Positions 32,670 through 43,550 of a stretch of DNA of 64,000 nucleotides are shown here, piece after piece. Source of the stretch: Ariolimax columbianus (Eukaryota; Mollusca; Gastropoda; Stylommatophora; Arionidae); the NCBI GenBank assembly GCA_036924085.1, contig JAVGWX010000013.1:50994965-51058964 (forward strand), written 5' to 3'. Positions within the stretch are counted from its first letter, which is position 1; every line of letters begins with the position of its first letter. The position numbers and the translations under genes are program-made. The notes beneath the pieces are model-generated. The model was not told the DNA's origin. It saw nothing but the letters and a program-made list of their open reading frames with translations, and ran no database searches.

Positions 32670-33092
32670 GCCCTCTTCTTCAACCTAAAATCCTCCAGGT
32701 GGTTGCCCTCTACTTCAATCTATAATACTCTAAGTGGTTGCCCTCTACTTCAATCTATAATACTCTAAGTGGTTGCCCTCTACTTCAATCTATAATACTC
32801 TAAGTGGTTGCCCTCTACTTCAATCTATAATACTCTAAGTGGTTGCCCTCTACTTCAATCTATAATACTCTAAGTGGTTGCCCTCTACTTAAATCTATAA
32901 TACTCTAAGTCGTTGCCCTCTACTTCAACCTATAATACTCTAAGTGGTTGCCCTCTACTTCAACCTGTAATACTTTTAGTGGTTGCCCTCTTCTTCAACC
33001 TAAAATCCTCCAGGTGGTTGCCCTCTACTTCAATCTATAATACTCTAAGTGGTTGCCATGTTTTTCAATAAATACTACTTTATGTGGTTGCC
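32670..33092. repeat. Minisatellite, 35 bp x 12, born from LINE sequence
   Basis: Units of CTACTTCAATCTATAATACT plus CTAAGTGGTTGCCCT. The first copy (GCCCTCTTCTTCAACCTAAA) is continuous with the LINE-D reverse transcriptase segment just upstream, so the array probably expanded from LINE coding sequence. A TAAAATCCTCC variant reappears near 33000. Confidence 0.92.
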
Positions 33093-33690
33093 CCTCGAGG
33101 GCAGGGGCGACCGACCCCAACCAGGAACGTCCACAGGTGACGGATAGTGGAACGACCTCCAGATATGGAGCGTTAGCTGCGATATAAGCCAGGTATAATA
33201 ACTGGACGAATAAGCAGTCGTGGACTAACCGGCGGTATATTCCAGCAGGATGGGGTGGGACAACAGGTGGCACTGCTTTCCTCACTGAAATACCCCGTGG
33301 TGTCCTATGACGGGTTCACCAAGCGGGTAAGAGCCGCTATATGCTCTAGCCACGGGAAGCAAACCACGGTAGACAAACCAACCTACTGCCTTGCAGGTAC
33401 CATGGAGGGAAGAAAGGCTATGGGAGACAACCCAAAACTCAACCCGGCCTGTCGAAGACGGAGTGTCAGCTACGGTGCAGGAACCGGGAAAAATCAGGGT
33501 ACACACGCATCAACATGATATGGTCATGCGACAGTCTACCCTATCGTCACGGTGTCACTCCTACAAGTTACAACCGGGGAGGAACGGTGCCGGGCCCCCA
33601 GCTTCGAGAGGACCCACCCAAGCAACCGGTGCCTCGGCTAACCTAGTGGTCAGGGGGGAGGCAGAGTAGTGCGACTGATCAACAAACAAG
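33093..33690 (+). other. Leader of the LINE-A fragment, unassigned
   Basis: GC-richer sequence than its surroundings, directly 5' of the endonuclease remnant and in the same orientation. It has two short plus frames (33255-33518 and 33391-33669) with no CCHC knuckle or other ORF1 motif I can see. It may be the 5' region or decayed ORF1 of the element. Confidence 0.4.
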
Positions 33691-34830
33691 GAACCTAAAA
33701 GTGGTACAATGGAATGCAGAGGGCGTGAGAAACAAAAAACCCGAACAGCAAGAATTGCTCAAGGAAAACGACATAGACATCATTTGTATCCAGGAAACAC
33801 CTAAAAGAAACTCAAAGATTTTCCATCAGAGGATATGAATCCTTCCGTCCAGATAGGGAAAAAAGTGCCAAATGAGGAATAATAACACTAGTCAAAAACT
33901 CTATACCAGCTCTAGAAACAAATAGATCTGGATACGATGAGCTTGGGTACATCACAGTTAAGATATTCCTACCCAGTGGAGACTCGATGATAACAAACTG
34001 CTATAGTCCTCCAGCCACAGCTCTGGCAATACACAAAGTCAAAATCGCAGAGTCGAGACATCTCATAGTGGGAGATTTAAGTCACTCCCCAAGCTGGGAC
34101 TATGAAATAATGCACCAGAGAGGCGAGGAGGTAGATGATTGGATGATAGAAAATAAACTCATCCTAATAAATAGGCCAGACGATAAGGCCAGACGATAGG
34201 CACACATATTACTCTAAAATATGGAAAAAAATGAGTGCTCTGGACCTTGCGATGGCAACGGACGACCTTCAACGGCTAAAAGCAAGAAAAGTCAACAGCC
34301 AACTGGGTGGAGCGACCATGTCCCAATAACTTTAGAAATATGTAGCATGGGACAAACAAAGAAAACAGATATGCACCCAAGAAGGAATTTCATAACAGCA
34401 AACTGGGCTCTATTTAGAGAAAATGTAAATAAACTCTGTCCAAAACTATCCCATACCAAAAATGTAAATAAACTCTGTCCAAAACTATCCTATACCAAAA
34501 ATGTAAATAAACTCTGTCCAAAAATATCCCATACCAAATATGTAAACAATAATGTCGCCATCGTGACGGAGGCTATCATTCAGGCAGCAAAGCAATCAGT
34601 CCCACGTGGGAAACGAAAAAAAACTATAAACCCTACTGGAGCGATAGACGTGAACTGTCAAAGAACTAAGCGAAGCAAGGGATACCATGGAGAAAAAGAT
34701 ATGAAACGTTTTCCATTTCTATGTTCAATCCCAGGTCTTCAGGTCAACGGTTACGTCTGGGCCACGTACTGTCCACAAAATATAATAAGGCCAGGCAACA
34801 AAAGATTGTATTACCATTCTGTAGACTAGG
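33691..34830 (+). pseudogene. LINE-A-type AP endonuclease domain, 3'-truncated
   Basis: Plus-strand frames give LKVVQWNAEGVRNKKPEQQE (from about 33698), IDIICIQET (about 33773), FSIRGYESFRPDR, DSMITNCYSPPA (about 33983), HLIVGDLSHSPSWDYEIMHQ (34062-34120), SALDLA (about 34230) and WSDHVPITLEI (34308-34340). This is the apurinic/apyrimidinic-type endonuclease of Jockey/I-group LINEs (QWNxxGLRxK, CIQETxL, NxYxPP, GDFNAHxxxWG, SDHxPI). The usual Asn of GDFN is Ser here, and frame breaks occur at about 33800, 33880 and 34200. A 39-bp unit is triplicated in frame at 34421-34540. The reverse transcriptase is absent. Confidence 0.8.
34421..34540 (+). repeat. 39-bp in-frame triplication in the LINE
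   Basis: AATGTAAATAAACTCTGTCC plus 19 further bases occurs three times, encoding NVNKLCPKLSHTK repeats. The period is a multiple of three so the local frame survives. Confidence 0.92.
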
Positions 34831-34978
34831 TTCTATTATACAAATTTAAAAGGGTCTTTTAAATAACATTTTTGCTAAAAACAAGCAATGCGTAGCAATA
34901 ATTCTCCAGATAATCAAAATAAAATAATTTATTTATGATCAATGGTGATAAGGATATAGTCCTGTTTATTGTTGTTCG

Positions 34979-35230
34979 TAACATTTTCACTTTATGGATA
35001 CAATCGTAACATTTTCTCATTATGGATACAATAGTAACATTTTCACATTATAGATACAATCGTTACATTTTCACATTATGGATACAATCGTAACATTTTC
35101 ACATTAAAGATACAATCGTAACATTTTCACATTATAGATACAATCGTAACATTTTCACATTATGGATACAATCGTAACATTTTCTCATTATGGATACAAT
35201 CGTAACATTTTCTCATATGGATACAATCTC
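34979..35230. repeat. Minisatellite, 28 bp x 9
   Basis: Units of TAACATTTTCACATTATGGA plus TACAATCG with C/T and G/A variants. Confidence 0.92.
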
Positions 35231-35756
35231 TTAATTTATAAATAATTCCAATCCAACTTTCCTTAAACTTCCTATTAAGATTTTGTGACTGGTACAAACA
35301 CTCTTTTTAACTAACAGTATATTCAAAATGCATAAAATTAAATAACTTTACTTACTTGCCACAATGGATAAACGGAGTACACAACCCACAGATTATAAGG
35401 AAAAGAAAAGCACATAGCTAGTCAGATTGTATTGGGAAACGCAATAGTACAATCATTCATGTATGTTGGTAGCAACATAGACAAAGTTGGAGAGTTCTGA
35501 TAGAGATTTCAAATTCGCATTACGAAAGACGAGGGGGGGGGGGGGGGGGGCGGTTATTGCCTTAAGCAATTGATATAAATAAATGAAATTGTCCGGGAGA
35601 AAATACAGATCACCAACTTGAATGTCAAGTTCGATCTATTGTATGGCTCTGCTACACGGTGAGCAGCAAAGATCTAAGCGAGATACAATCACTCTTTCAT
35701 CAGCGATTATTTGCGCTGAATAGGCGAATTAAAATTGTATGATAGGTTCCACAGAG
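35231..35756. other. Unassigned; poly-G18 at 35533-35550
   Basis: An uninterrupted run of 18 G is the only clear feature between the 28-bp and 42-bp arrays. Confidence 0.55.
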
Positions 35757-38192
35757 GAGTGTGTGACAGTATGGCTTCGATGTCTGTCTACTGACAAGGA
35801 GTGTGTGACAGTGTGGCTTCGATGTCTGTCTACTGACAAGGAGTGTGTGACAGTGTGGCTTCGATGTCTGTCTACTGACAAGGAGTGTGTGACAGTGTGG
35901 CTTCGATGTCTGTCTACTGACAAGGAGTGTGTGACAGTGTGGCTTCGATGTCTGTCTACTGACAAGGAGTGTGTGACAGTGTGGCTTCGATGTCTATCTA
36001 CTGACAAGGAGTGTGTGACAGTGTGGCTTCGATGTCTGTCTACTGACAAGGAGTGTGTGACAGTGTGGCTTCGATGTCTGTCTACTGACAAGGAGTGTGT
36101 GACAGTGTGGCTTCGATGTCTGTCTACTGACAAGGAGTGTGTGACAGTGTGGCTTCGATGTCTGTCTACTGACAAGGAGTGTGTGACAGTGTGGCTTCGA
36201 TGTCTGTCTACTGACAAGGAGTGTGTGACAGTGTGGCTTCGATGTCTGTCTACTGACAAGGAGTGTGTGACAGTGTGGCTTCGATGTCTGTCTACTGACA
36301 AGGAGTGTGTGACAGTGTGGCTTCGATGTCTGTCTACTGACAAGGAGTGTGTGACAGTGTGGCTTCGATGTCTGTCTACTGACAAGGAGTGTGTGACAGT
36401 GTGGCTTCGATGTCTGTCTACTGACAAGGAGTGTGTGACAGTGTGGCTTCGATGTCTGTCTACTGACAAGGAGTGTGTGACAGTGTGGCTTCGATGTCTG
36501 TCTACTGACAAGGAGTGTGTGACAGTGTGGCTTCGATGTCTGTCTACTGACAAGGAGTGTGTGACAGTGTGGCTTCGATGTCTGTCTACTGACAAGGAGT
36601 GTGTGACAGTGTGGCTTCGATGTCTGTCTACTGACAAGGAGTGTGTGACAGTGTGGCTTCGATGTCTGTCTACTGACAAGGAGTGTGTGACAGTGTGGCT
36701 TCGATGTCTGTCTACTGACAAGGAGTGTGTGACAGTGTGGCTTCGATGTCTGTCTACTGACAAGGAGTGTGTGACAGTGTGGCTTCGATGTCTGTCTACT
36801 GACAAGGAGTGTGTGACAGTGTGGCTTCGATGTCTGTCTACTGACAAGGAGTGTGTGACAGTGTGGCTTCGATGTCTGTCTACTGACAAGGAGTGTGTGA
36901 CAGTGTGGCTTCGATGTCTGTCTACTGACAAGGAGTGTGTGACAGTGTGGCTTCGATGTCTGTCTACTGACAAGGAGTGTGTGACAGTGTGGCTTCGATG
37001 TCTGTCTACTGACAAGGAGTGTGTGACAGTGTGGCTTCGATGTCTGTCTACTGACAAGGAGTGTGTGACAGTGTGGCTTCGATGTCTGTCTACTGACAAG
37101 GAGTGTGTGACAGTGTGGCTTCGATGTCTGTCTACTGACAAGGAGTGTGTGACAGTGTGGCTTCGATGTCTGTCTACTGACAAGGAGTGTGTGACAGTGT
37201 GGCTTCGATGTCTGTCTACTGACAAGGAGTGTGTGACAGTGTGGCTTCGATGTCTGTCTACTGACAAGGAGTGTGTGACAGTGTGGCTTCGATGTCTGTC
37301 TACTGACAAGGAGTGTGTGACAGTGTGGCTTCGATGTCTGTCTACTGACAAGGAGTGTGTGACAGTGTGGCTTCGATGTCTGTCTACTGACAAGGAGTGT
37401 GTGACAGTGTGGCTTCGATGTCTGTCTACTGACAAGGAGTGTGTGACAGTGTGGCTTCGATGTCTGTCTACTGACAAGGAGTGTGTGACAGTGTGGCTTC
37501 GATGTCTGTCTACTGACAAGGAGTGTGTGACAGTGTGGCTTCGATGTCTGTCTACTGACAAGGAGTGTGTGACAGTGTGGCTTCGATGTCTGTCTACTGA
37601 CAAGGAGTGTGTGACAGTGTGGCTTCGATGTCTGTCTACTGACAAGGAGTGTGTGACAGTGTGGCTTCGATGTCTGTCTACTGACAAGGAGTGTGTGACA
37701 GTGTGGCTTCGATGTCTGTCTACTGACAAGGAGTGTGTGACAGTGTGGCTTCGATGTCTGTCTACTGACAAGGAGTGTGTGACAGTGTGGCTTCGATGTC
37801 TGTCTACTGACAAGGAGTGTGTGACAGTGTGGCTTCGATGTCTGTCTACTGACAAGGAGTGTGTGACAGTGTGGCTTCGATGTCTGTCTACTGACAAGGA
37901 GTGTGTGACAGTGTGGCTTCGATGTCTGTCTACTGACAAGGAGTGTGTGACAGTGTGGCTTCGATGTCTGTCTACTGACAAGGAGTGTGTGACAGTGTGG
38001 CTTCGATGTCTGTCTACTGACAAGGAGTGTGTGACAGTGTGGCTTCGATGTCTGTCTACTGACAAGGAGTGTGTGACAGTGTGGCTTCGATGTCTGTCTA
38101 CTGACAAGGAGTGTGTGACAGTGTGGCTTCGATGTCTGTCTACTGACAAGGAGTGTGTGACAGTGTGGCTTCGATGTCTGTCTACTGACAAG
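35757..38192. repeat. 42-bp VNTR, 58 nearly identical copies
   Basis: 2,436 bp equals exactly 58 units of GAGTGTGTGACAGTGTGGCT plus TCGATGTCTGTCTACTGACAAG. I see only two substitutions: A for G in copy 1 (35771) and A for G in copy 6 (35996). Because 42 is 14 codons, both strands stay open in more than one frame for about 800 codons. The unit holds GACAG and CTGTC as a small inverted pair. No promoter, splice or start context supports coding. Such homogeneity implies very recent expansion or active gene conversion. Confidence 0.97.
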
Positions 38193-38262
38193 GAGTGCAT
38201 CAGTTCTAATCCCCTGTAGGATATAAATGTTTTTTCTTTTGAAGGGGAAATAAACAAAGATA

Positions 38263-38712
38263 ACTAGCACACACACATACATACATACACACACACATAC
38301 ACACACACACATACATACATACACATACACACATACACACACATACACACACATACACACATACACACACACATACACACACACACATACACACATACAC
38401 ATACACACATACACACACATACACACATACACACATACACACACATACACACACATACACACATACACACATACACACATACACAAACACACACACACAT
38501 AAACACACATACACACACAAACACACATACACACACATACACACATACACAAACACACATACACACATTCACACATACACAAACACACACACGCACACAC
38601 ATACACAAACACACATACACATACACAAACACACATACACACATTCACACATACACAAACACACACACGCACACACACACACACATACACACACACAAAC
38701 ACACAAACACAC
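38263..38712. repeat. (CA/TA)n compound microsatellite
   Basis: About 450 bp of ACACATAC-type units with AAACACAC and ACATTCACAC interruptions. A roughly 75-bp block containing CATTCACACATACACAAACA is repeated at about 38566 and 38641. Confidence 0.95.
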
Positions 38713-38794
38713 GTGACGACAGGCCTTCTCAGCCTTTGAAATCCTTTCCCTGTCAACTAACCCAACGATCCCAAGTGAAGTGTGAGTTCGCAGA

Positions 38795-39000
38795 TAGAAG
38801 TCAAGTAAAGTAAGTAAAGGAAGTCATGGAAGTCAAGTAAGTAAAGTAAGTCAAGGAAGTCAAGTAAGTCAAGAAAGTCAAGTAACTCATGTAAGTCAAG
38901 GAAGTCAAGTAAGTCAAGTAAGTCAAGGAAATTAAGTAAGTCAAGTAAGTCAAATAGGTAAAGGAAGTGAAAAATATCAAGTCGAGTAAGTCCAGGAAGT
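38795..39000. repeat. AAGTAAGTC-type microsatellite
   Basis: Imperfect units of AAGTAAGTC and AAGGAAGTC directly at the 3' side of LINE-E, probably an expanded LINE tail. Confidence 0.88.
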
Positions 39001-39004
39001 AAAT

Positions 39005-39365
39005 CGAAGCCCTGAATTGTCTCTCACATTTAGTACAAGGGCACAGGACACTGTCTTCCATCGGGTTTGAAGAAGCGTTGATGTGAGCCGACTTGCGGAG
39101 TAATCATTTCTGAATAGTGTCATTTATTCTGGATGCTTGCTGTCTCTGAACACCCTCCACAATAGAGCTGCCCCAGTCTAGGCAATTGGTAACCATTCTT
39201 TTCCAGTGATTGTGGTTAATAACACACTGCATCAGCTGTCGCTCAAGTGTGTCCTTGTAGCGCACCCACCGCATACTCTCTTGCCATTTTGCAGTTCCCC
39301 ATAGAGCAGTTCTTTTGGTAGACGTTGATCCGATATGCCTACCACATGTCCTTATTGTAGAGGGA
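39005..39365 (-). pseudogene. LINE-E ORF2 C-terminus with zinc-finger-like end
   Basis: On the minus strand RWVRYKDTLERQLMQCVINH and NHWKRMVTNCLDWGSSIVEG (39270-39145) match the RYKDTLKxxLxxxxIxxxxWExxAxDRxxWRxxVxxG end of a LINE ORF2. Further on, in another frame, PCTKCERQFRASI (about 39035-39000) resembles the CxxCxRxFxxxIGLxxH finger that closes such proteins. One or more frameshifts separate the parts. Copy 1 is at 27600-27945. Confidence 0.72.
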
Positions 39366-39382
39366 ATACAAATATGCTTGAA

Positions 39383-39765
39383 AGTAAACAAAGAAGAACG
39401 AAAAAAACTGATAGGGGTGTTTCGGAATTATAGTAATGAGGAAAGAAAAATCGAGCTACAACGTCAACAAAAGAGAGGAATTCGAGATGAATTAATACAG
39501 GTTTATAAGATAATCAAGGGATAAGATAATTCGACTATAACATGTTTTTCAAAGTCCAGCAGGCTACAAGTACAAGAGGTCACATATACAAATTAATTAA
39601 ATAAAGGTCTCGATTATATATTAAGAAAAAATTTTTAGTCAGAGAGTGGTGAATGCTTGGAATTCATTGCCACAGAAAATAATGGAGGAAGAGCAAGTTA
39701 ATGCATACCAGAATAAATTGACTGCACATATTTATTTTTATACCAATTGAAGAAGAAAGGATTGT
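39383..39765 (+). pseudogene. LINE-B (CR1-like) ORF2 3' end
   Basis: The plus strand encodes KKLIGVFRNYSNEERKIELQ, then RGIRDELIQVYKIIKG ending at a stop (39522), then SRLQVQEVTYTN and RVVNAWNSLPQKIMEEEQVN AYQNKL in another frame to about 39720. This is the CR1-type terminus (RRxTKLxxxxRNxSYEERLxxL, RGDLIQVYKIxNG, RVVNxWNxLPxxIV). It parallels the minus-strand copy at 1080-1870. Confidence 0.8.
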
Positions 39766-39767
39766 GA

Positions 39768-40060
39768 GATTCGGTGGCTGATTGGTTAAGCCGTCGGAAC
39801 CGTGATCAGGTGGTGTGGGTTCGAATCCGGACTCCGCCGTCTTTTTCACGGGGGGTTGATGCGGAGTTCTCTGCATCTCATAGTCGCCTCCTAGTCGTCT
39901 TGTCCTTGACTTGCCACTGGGGTCGGGCTGCTCGAGACGAGAGAGGATACAAAGTAGCGCAGTTAATCCTTACTAAAAATAGCGCTAGCAAATACATTAT
40001 GCCATCATCGACTACGATGGACGGCGGCCCTTGCCTTTGCCTTGAAGAAGAAGAAACTGA
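39768..40060 (+). mobile_element. SINE-3, second copy
   Basis: TGGCTGATTGGTTAAGCCG (A box) and GGTTCGAATCC (B box) are followed by the same body as 8908-9199 (CATCTCATAGTCGCCTCCTA, AGTAGCGCAGTTAAT, CTACGATGGACG) and a TTTGCC/GAAGAAG tail. GAAGAAGAAA blocks before and after suggest a degraded TSD. Confidence 0.9.
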
Positions 40061-40079
40061 TTGTATGCACATTCTGCAA

Positions 40080-40655
40080 AGTCTTCTAAAGCCAGTATAA
40101 AGAAGTCAAATGAAGCTATTCCTTGCTTGCAATAACACAGACATGCATCGATGACTCATCAGCCAGATACATACGCCCGACATTGCCATTCACTTTCTAA
40201 CACAGGATACATTTAGAGGTCACGGGAGTGACCTTCATGTAGTAAATATTTGGCAGGTCAACAAGAAAGTGCACATTCCCGTCGTGTCAATCGACATTTG
40301 TCTCCAGACAACATTTTGTTAGACTTCACATAAAACATTTTGCTCGCTATTTCTTCTTTCAGATTTCTTTAATAAAGGCCAGATCCCATCGCATCTCCTG
40401 AACATCTTGTCCTATCTCTGCAACATCTCATCTTTTACACCTTCTTTTGTTGCCCGACAGTTTTGACTCATTTATTATCATTGCAGCCATTGCTATTTTC
40501 AGTCCAATTCTCTTTAGTGTTTCTCTATATCGATGATCCAACGTTTACTTTGGCATTCCTTACGGGCTTACACTCCATTGTTTGGAGTTACATCCTCGGT
40601 GGTCAGTCGGTACAAAGACATTCTTATTATTTGCCACATTAAAGACTCTATCTGC
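40080..40655. other. Unassigned sequence
   Basis: Nothing recognised. Confidence 0.45.
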
Positions 40656-41110
40656 CTATATGTAGTTATGTATGTAGTTATGTAGTTATGTATGTAGTTA
40701 TGTAGTTATGTATGTAGTTATGAGGTTATGTATGTAGTTATGTGGTTATGTAGTTATGTATGTATGTATGTATATATGTATGTATATATGTATGTATGCA
40801 TGTATGTATGTGTGTATGTATGTATGTATTTGTATGTGTGTGTGTATGTATGTATGTATGTGTGTATTTGTATGTGTGTGTGTATGTATGTATGTATGTG
40901 TGTGTGTGTGTGTGTGGGGGAGCGATCGGATGGTCTGCGGGTGGACGGACGGATGGACGGGCGGGCGGGCGTTGCTGGCGGGCTAGCGGGCGGGCGGGGG
41001 GTGGGTGGGATTAGGTTGGGTGTGTGGGAATGGGTGGATGGGTGATTGTGTGTATGTGTGTGTGTGTGTGTGTTAGGTGTGTTTGTCGGTGGGTGGGTTC
41101 TTGATGTGTG
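40656..41110. repeat. GTATGT microsatellite with G-quadruplex block
   Basis: 40656-40760 has TATGTAGTTA units, 40760-40915 GTATGTAT/GTGTGT, and 40920-41050 is very G-rich, including GGGCGGGCGGGC and GGGCGGGCGGGGGGTGGG tracts (40985-41010) that fit a G-quadruplex pattern. (GT)n resumes to about 41110. Confidence 0.9.
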
Positions 41111-41552
41111 TGTATGTGTACGTGTATGAGTGTGTGCCAAACAATAGCTGTAAAACATATTATGTTGAATATGTCTGATAAAGGACGTACGACAGAGCCG
41201 GCTATTATAAAACCTGACCGTATTGTGTGGTATTCCTCAACTATGTCCCCGAAGCTTCACTTGTCTTCGCTGTCTCTCCATCTGCATTCGCCAGTTGTCT
41301 TTTGGTGGTTGTTGTAGACTGCCCACGATTAGTAAGCATACTTTTATTGGACGCGTGAAATGGACGCTCACTAGCGGATTACAGTAGCTTTCATCACCTG
41401 CTGAAAATGCTAATGAAGGTAGACCGGGTTTCTCCAAGCTGTTGTGCAATGCTTATCTTCATCTACGTGTAGCTCACCACTAATATGGATCCCTATCTCG
41501 TCAGCCAGCCTGTTTCCAGGCAACACTACATGGACGAGAGATAGTGGTCCTG

Positions 41553-41683
41553 GTCAGTATGGTGTGCCTGACCGGACTAGTGCCTCAGTTCCCCCTGGTC
41601 AGTATGTTGTGCCTGACCGGACTAGTGTCTCAGTTCCCCCTGGTCAGTGTGTTGTGCATGACCGGACTAGCGTCTCAGTTCCC
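41553..41683. repeat. 45-bp minisatellite, left stub of the rDNA-unit cluster
   Basis: Nearly three copies of the CTGACCGGACTAGCGTCTCA array seen inside the units at 44302 and 48064. Here the array joins directly to ATCACACAAAG, skipping the rest of a unit, so it marks a deletion or unequal-exchange junction. Confidence 0.85.
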
Positions 41684-41814
41684 ATCACACAAAGATCTGG
41701 GTTAGTAAAACAGAGGGTCTACCACTTCTTCTCCGACGACGGTTTCTCAATGGGACTTTATTCACCTTTATAGCAGGCACTGCTGCCTGTGAGGAAGTGC
41801 CAGTTTCTATTGTA

Positions 41815-42345
41815 CTTCTTCTTCATCGTACGCTGTTTACAGCGATATTTACGTTGCACTGTTTTAATTTGTTAGCCAGTGGCTCAGTGCATCCGATTTC
41901 AACAGGCGTTTCTGTAGGGTTGCCCTCTTTAGCCTTTGGCTGTCCCCAGCCTAACTGCAAGGCAGCAGTTGTTTTTGGTCAGAGTTGTCTCTCTTAGGAA
42001 GTTGTCTTGCAGGACTATCGAATCTTCCCTACTCGTGTCTATAGCGTTTGGCAATGATATGATGGACTATGTACTAGTTTGTACTATCCCGGAAGAGAGG
42101 CAGTCCAGTGTGACTTTTTACCAGGATCGTCACGTCCTGCCAGAAACGTAGCATATGCATATGAGTGAGGTATCTTTTTGCTCGCTTTATTTTCTCGGCT
42201 CATCTGCAGTGATGGTACGCCTAGCATTCCCCGCCACCCGGGAGCTTGTCGCCATAGGGCAGGAGGTGCAATGTCCGCTGGACTGCATCTCTTCTGCGTC
42301 CATTGGAATGACTGATAGCAGACAGATGCAAAGAGCGAGGAAGGA
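41815..42345 (-). repeat. SINE-like dispersed repeat with LINE-A-type 3' end
   Basis: On the minus strand it carries GAAATCGGATGCACTGAGCC (the SINE core, about 41900) and ends GCGTACGATGAAGAAG (41833-41815), identical to the LINE-A end at 57408-57390. Copies: 45597-46125 in unit 2 and about 61047-61587 near LINE-A. No open frame is consistently conserved. Confidence 0.75.
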
Positions 42346-42444
42346 GTGCATTTTACCAGGTGCATTCCTGCGGCACGATCGGGCCGAGACGCAAGCCCCA
42401 GCCATGTCATAGCCTCCCATCTCAGCGGTGCTGGGATTTAGGGC

Positions 42445-42541
42445 GGGATTCTGGCTTGGAGGCGTTCGGCCATAATCCCTCAGATGGTAGCTTATCAGCC
42501 AAGCACGTAGACCAAGTGTCAGCGACCTGTGATTCCTCTCG
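42445..42541 (-). rRNA. 28S rRNA fragment, degenerate copy
   Basis: GATTCTGGCTTGGAGGCGTT, CGGCCATAATCCCTCAGATG, GTAGCTT, CAGCCAAGCAC and ATTCCTCTCG correspond to the antisense of the conserved 3' region of animal 28S rRNA. It is a diverged second copy of the piece at 42880-42980, likely a duplication inside the unit. Confidence 0.78.
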
Positions 42542-42619
42542 AAATAGTGCATTTGACCAGGTGACAAGCCTAGTCTTGCACGGAGATGTTGTTCGCCTGG
42601 GGAGCGGACATATCTCATG

Positions 42620-43075
42620 GTCAAGGGTTGAGTCTCAGCAGTTCGCAGTGAGGTAGCTGATCTACTGCTTAGGGCACCCCGACCGAGAACTAAGTCTTCT
42701 ACAAATTATTTCATACCTCATCGCCGTATGGGGTGAATATCGAGCAGCTTCCCGCCCGCTTTGATCAGCGGACGGCAGAGACCTCATTCTGCGGCTTGAC
42801 CGGGCGGGGCTGGAGCGTGGGCCCCAGGTCCCCACCATGTCGAAGCCTCCCTTTGCATTCGTGCTGAGCTGCTTTTGGGCGAGATTTTTGGCTTAGAGGC
42901 GTTCGGCCGTAATCCCTCACCTCGCTCTGTTGGCTTATCAGCCTAGTACGTGAACCAAATGTCTGCGGCTCCTCTCGAGCTTAGCAGGATTACCGTAGCA
43001 ACGCCCTGTCATAAGTAGGGTAAAACTGACCTGTCTTCCGAGGGTCTATTTCCAGCACCCGTTCAATATTAGCCA
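42620..43075 (-). rRNA. 28S rRNA 3'-end fragment (pseudogene)
   Basis: Antisense to the terminal region of 28S rRNA. Recognisable blocks in order: GGTTGAGTCTCAGCAG and CAGTGAGGTAGCTG (near the true 3' end), ACCCCGACC, then TTAGAGGCGTTCGGCCGTAA, TCAGCCTAGTAC, CCTCTCGAG, AGCAGGATTACCGTAGCAAC, AGTAGGGTAAAACTGACCTG. Variable parts are rearranged and conserved positions are substituted, so it cannot be a working gene. Confidence 0.82.
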
Positions 43076-43149
43076 GAACGTATCAATAGAGGGCTTTTAG
43101 TTTGTCAATGGCCAAGTTTCTGGAGCCTGCGATTTCTGCATGGTGAAGA

Positions 43150-43438
43150 CCAGATTACCGTAGCAGGCGCTCTTTAATTTGGGGTTTAGGAGACTGACCT
43201 GTCTTACGTGGGTCTAATACCAGCACGTTCACTATTAGACCCCACGAAGGTGCTCTCTTTTGACAGTCATTCTACAGTATTGGCGTGTTAAGTCAATTTA
43301 AGCCTCAGGTTCCACTCCTGATAGTGCTGTTCCGTCAATTCCTTTATCAAACACTGAATGCAGACCAACCGAGCCACAGAAAGCATAACCCCAGATTTCT
43401 GAGGGTCTAGATCCAGCACCAGTTCCATATTAGACCCA
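43150..43438 (-). rRNA. Alternating short 28S/18S pieces
   Basis: 43150-43245 repeats the 28S block CAGATTACCGTAGCAGG to GACCTGTCTTACGTGGGTCT. 43286-43346 is a degenerate 18S piece (AAGTCAATTTAAGCCTCAGG, TTCCGTCAATTCCTTTA). 43390-43438 is 28S-like again. The order 28S-linker-18S occurs twice in succession, the second time leading into the long 18S piece. Confidence 0.75.
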
Positions 43439-43481
43439 AGGAAAGTGGTCTCGGCATGTCAGTCATTTCAGTGTTGGCCAT

Positions 43482-43501
43482 GTTGAGTCAAATTAAGCCG
43501 C

Positions 43502-43550
<49 letters not shown>

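Noticed and set aside
35729..38756. Open frames of 826-920 codons on both strands
   Set aside because: They are produced by a 42-bp tandem array whose length is divisible by three, plus the flanking CA repeat. Both strands are equally open, and there is no gene-like start or end context.
42084..42624. Minus-strand frames conserved between units 1 and 2 as a gene
   Set aside because: The frames are kept only because the units are recent duplicates. Part overlaps antisense 28S, and the dispersed copy at 61.3 kb changes frame.
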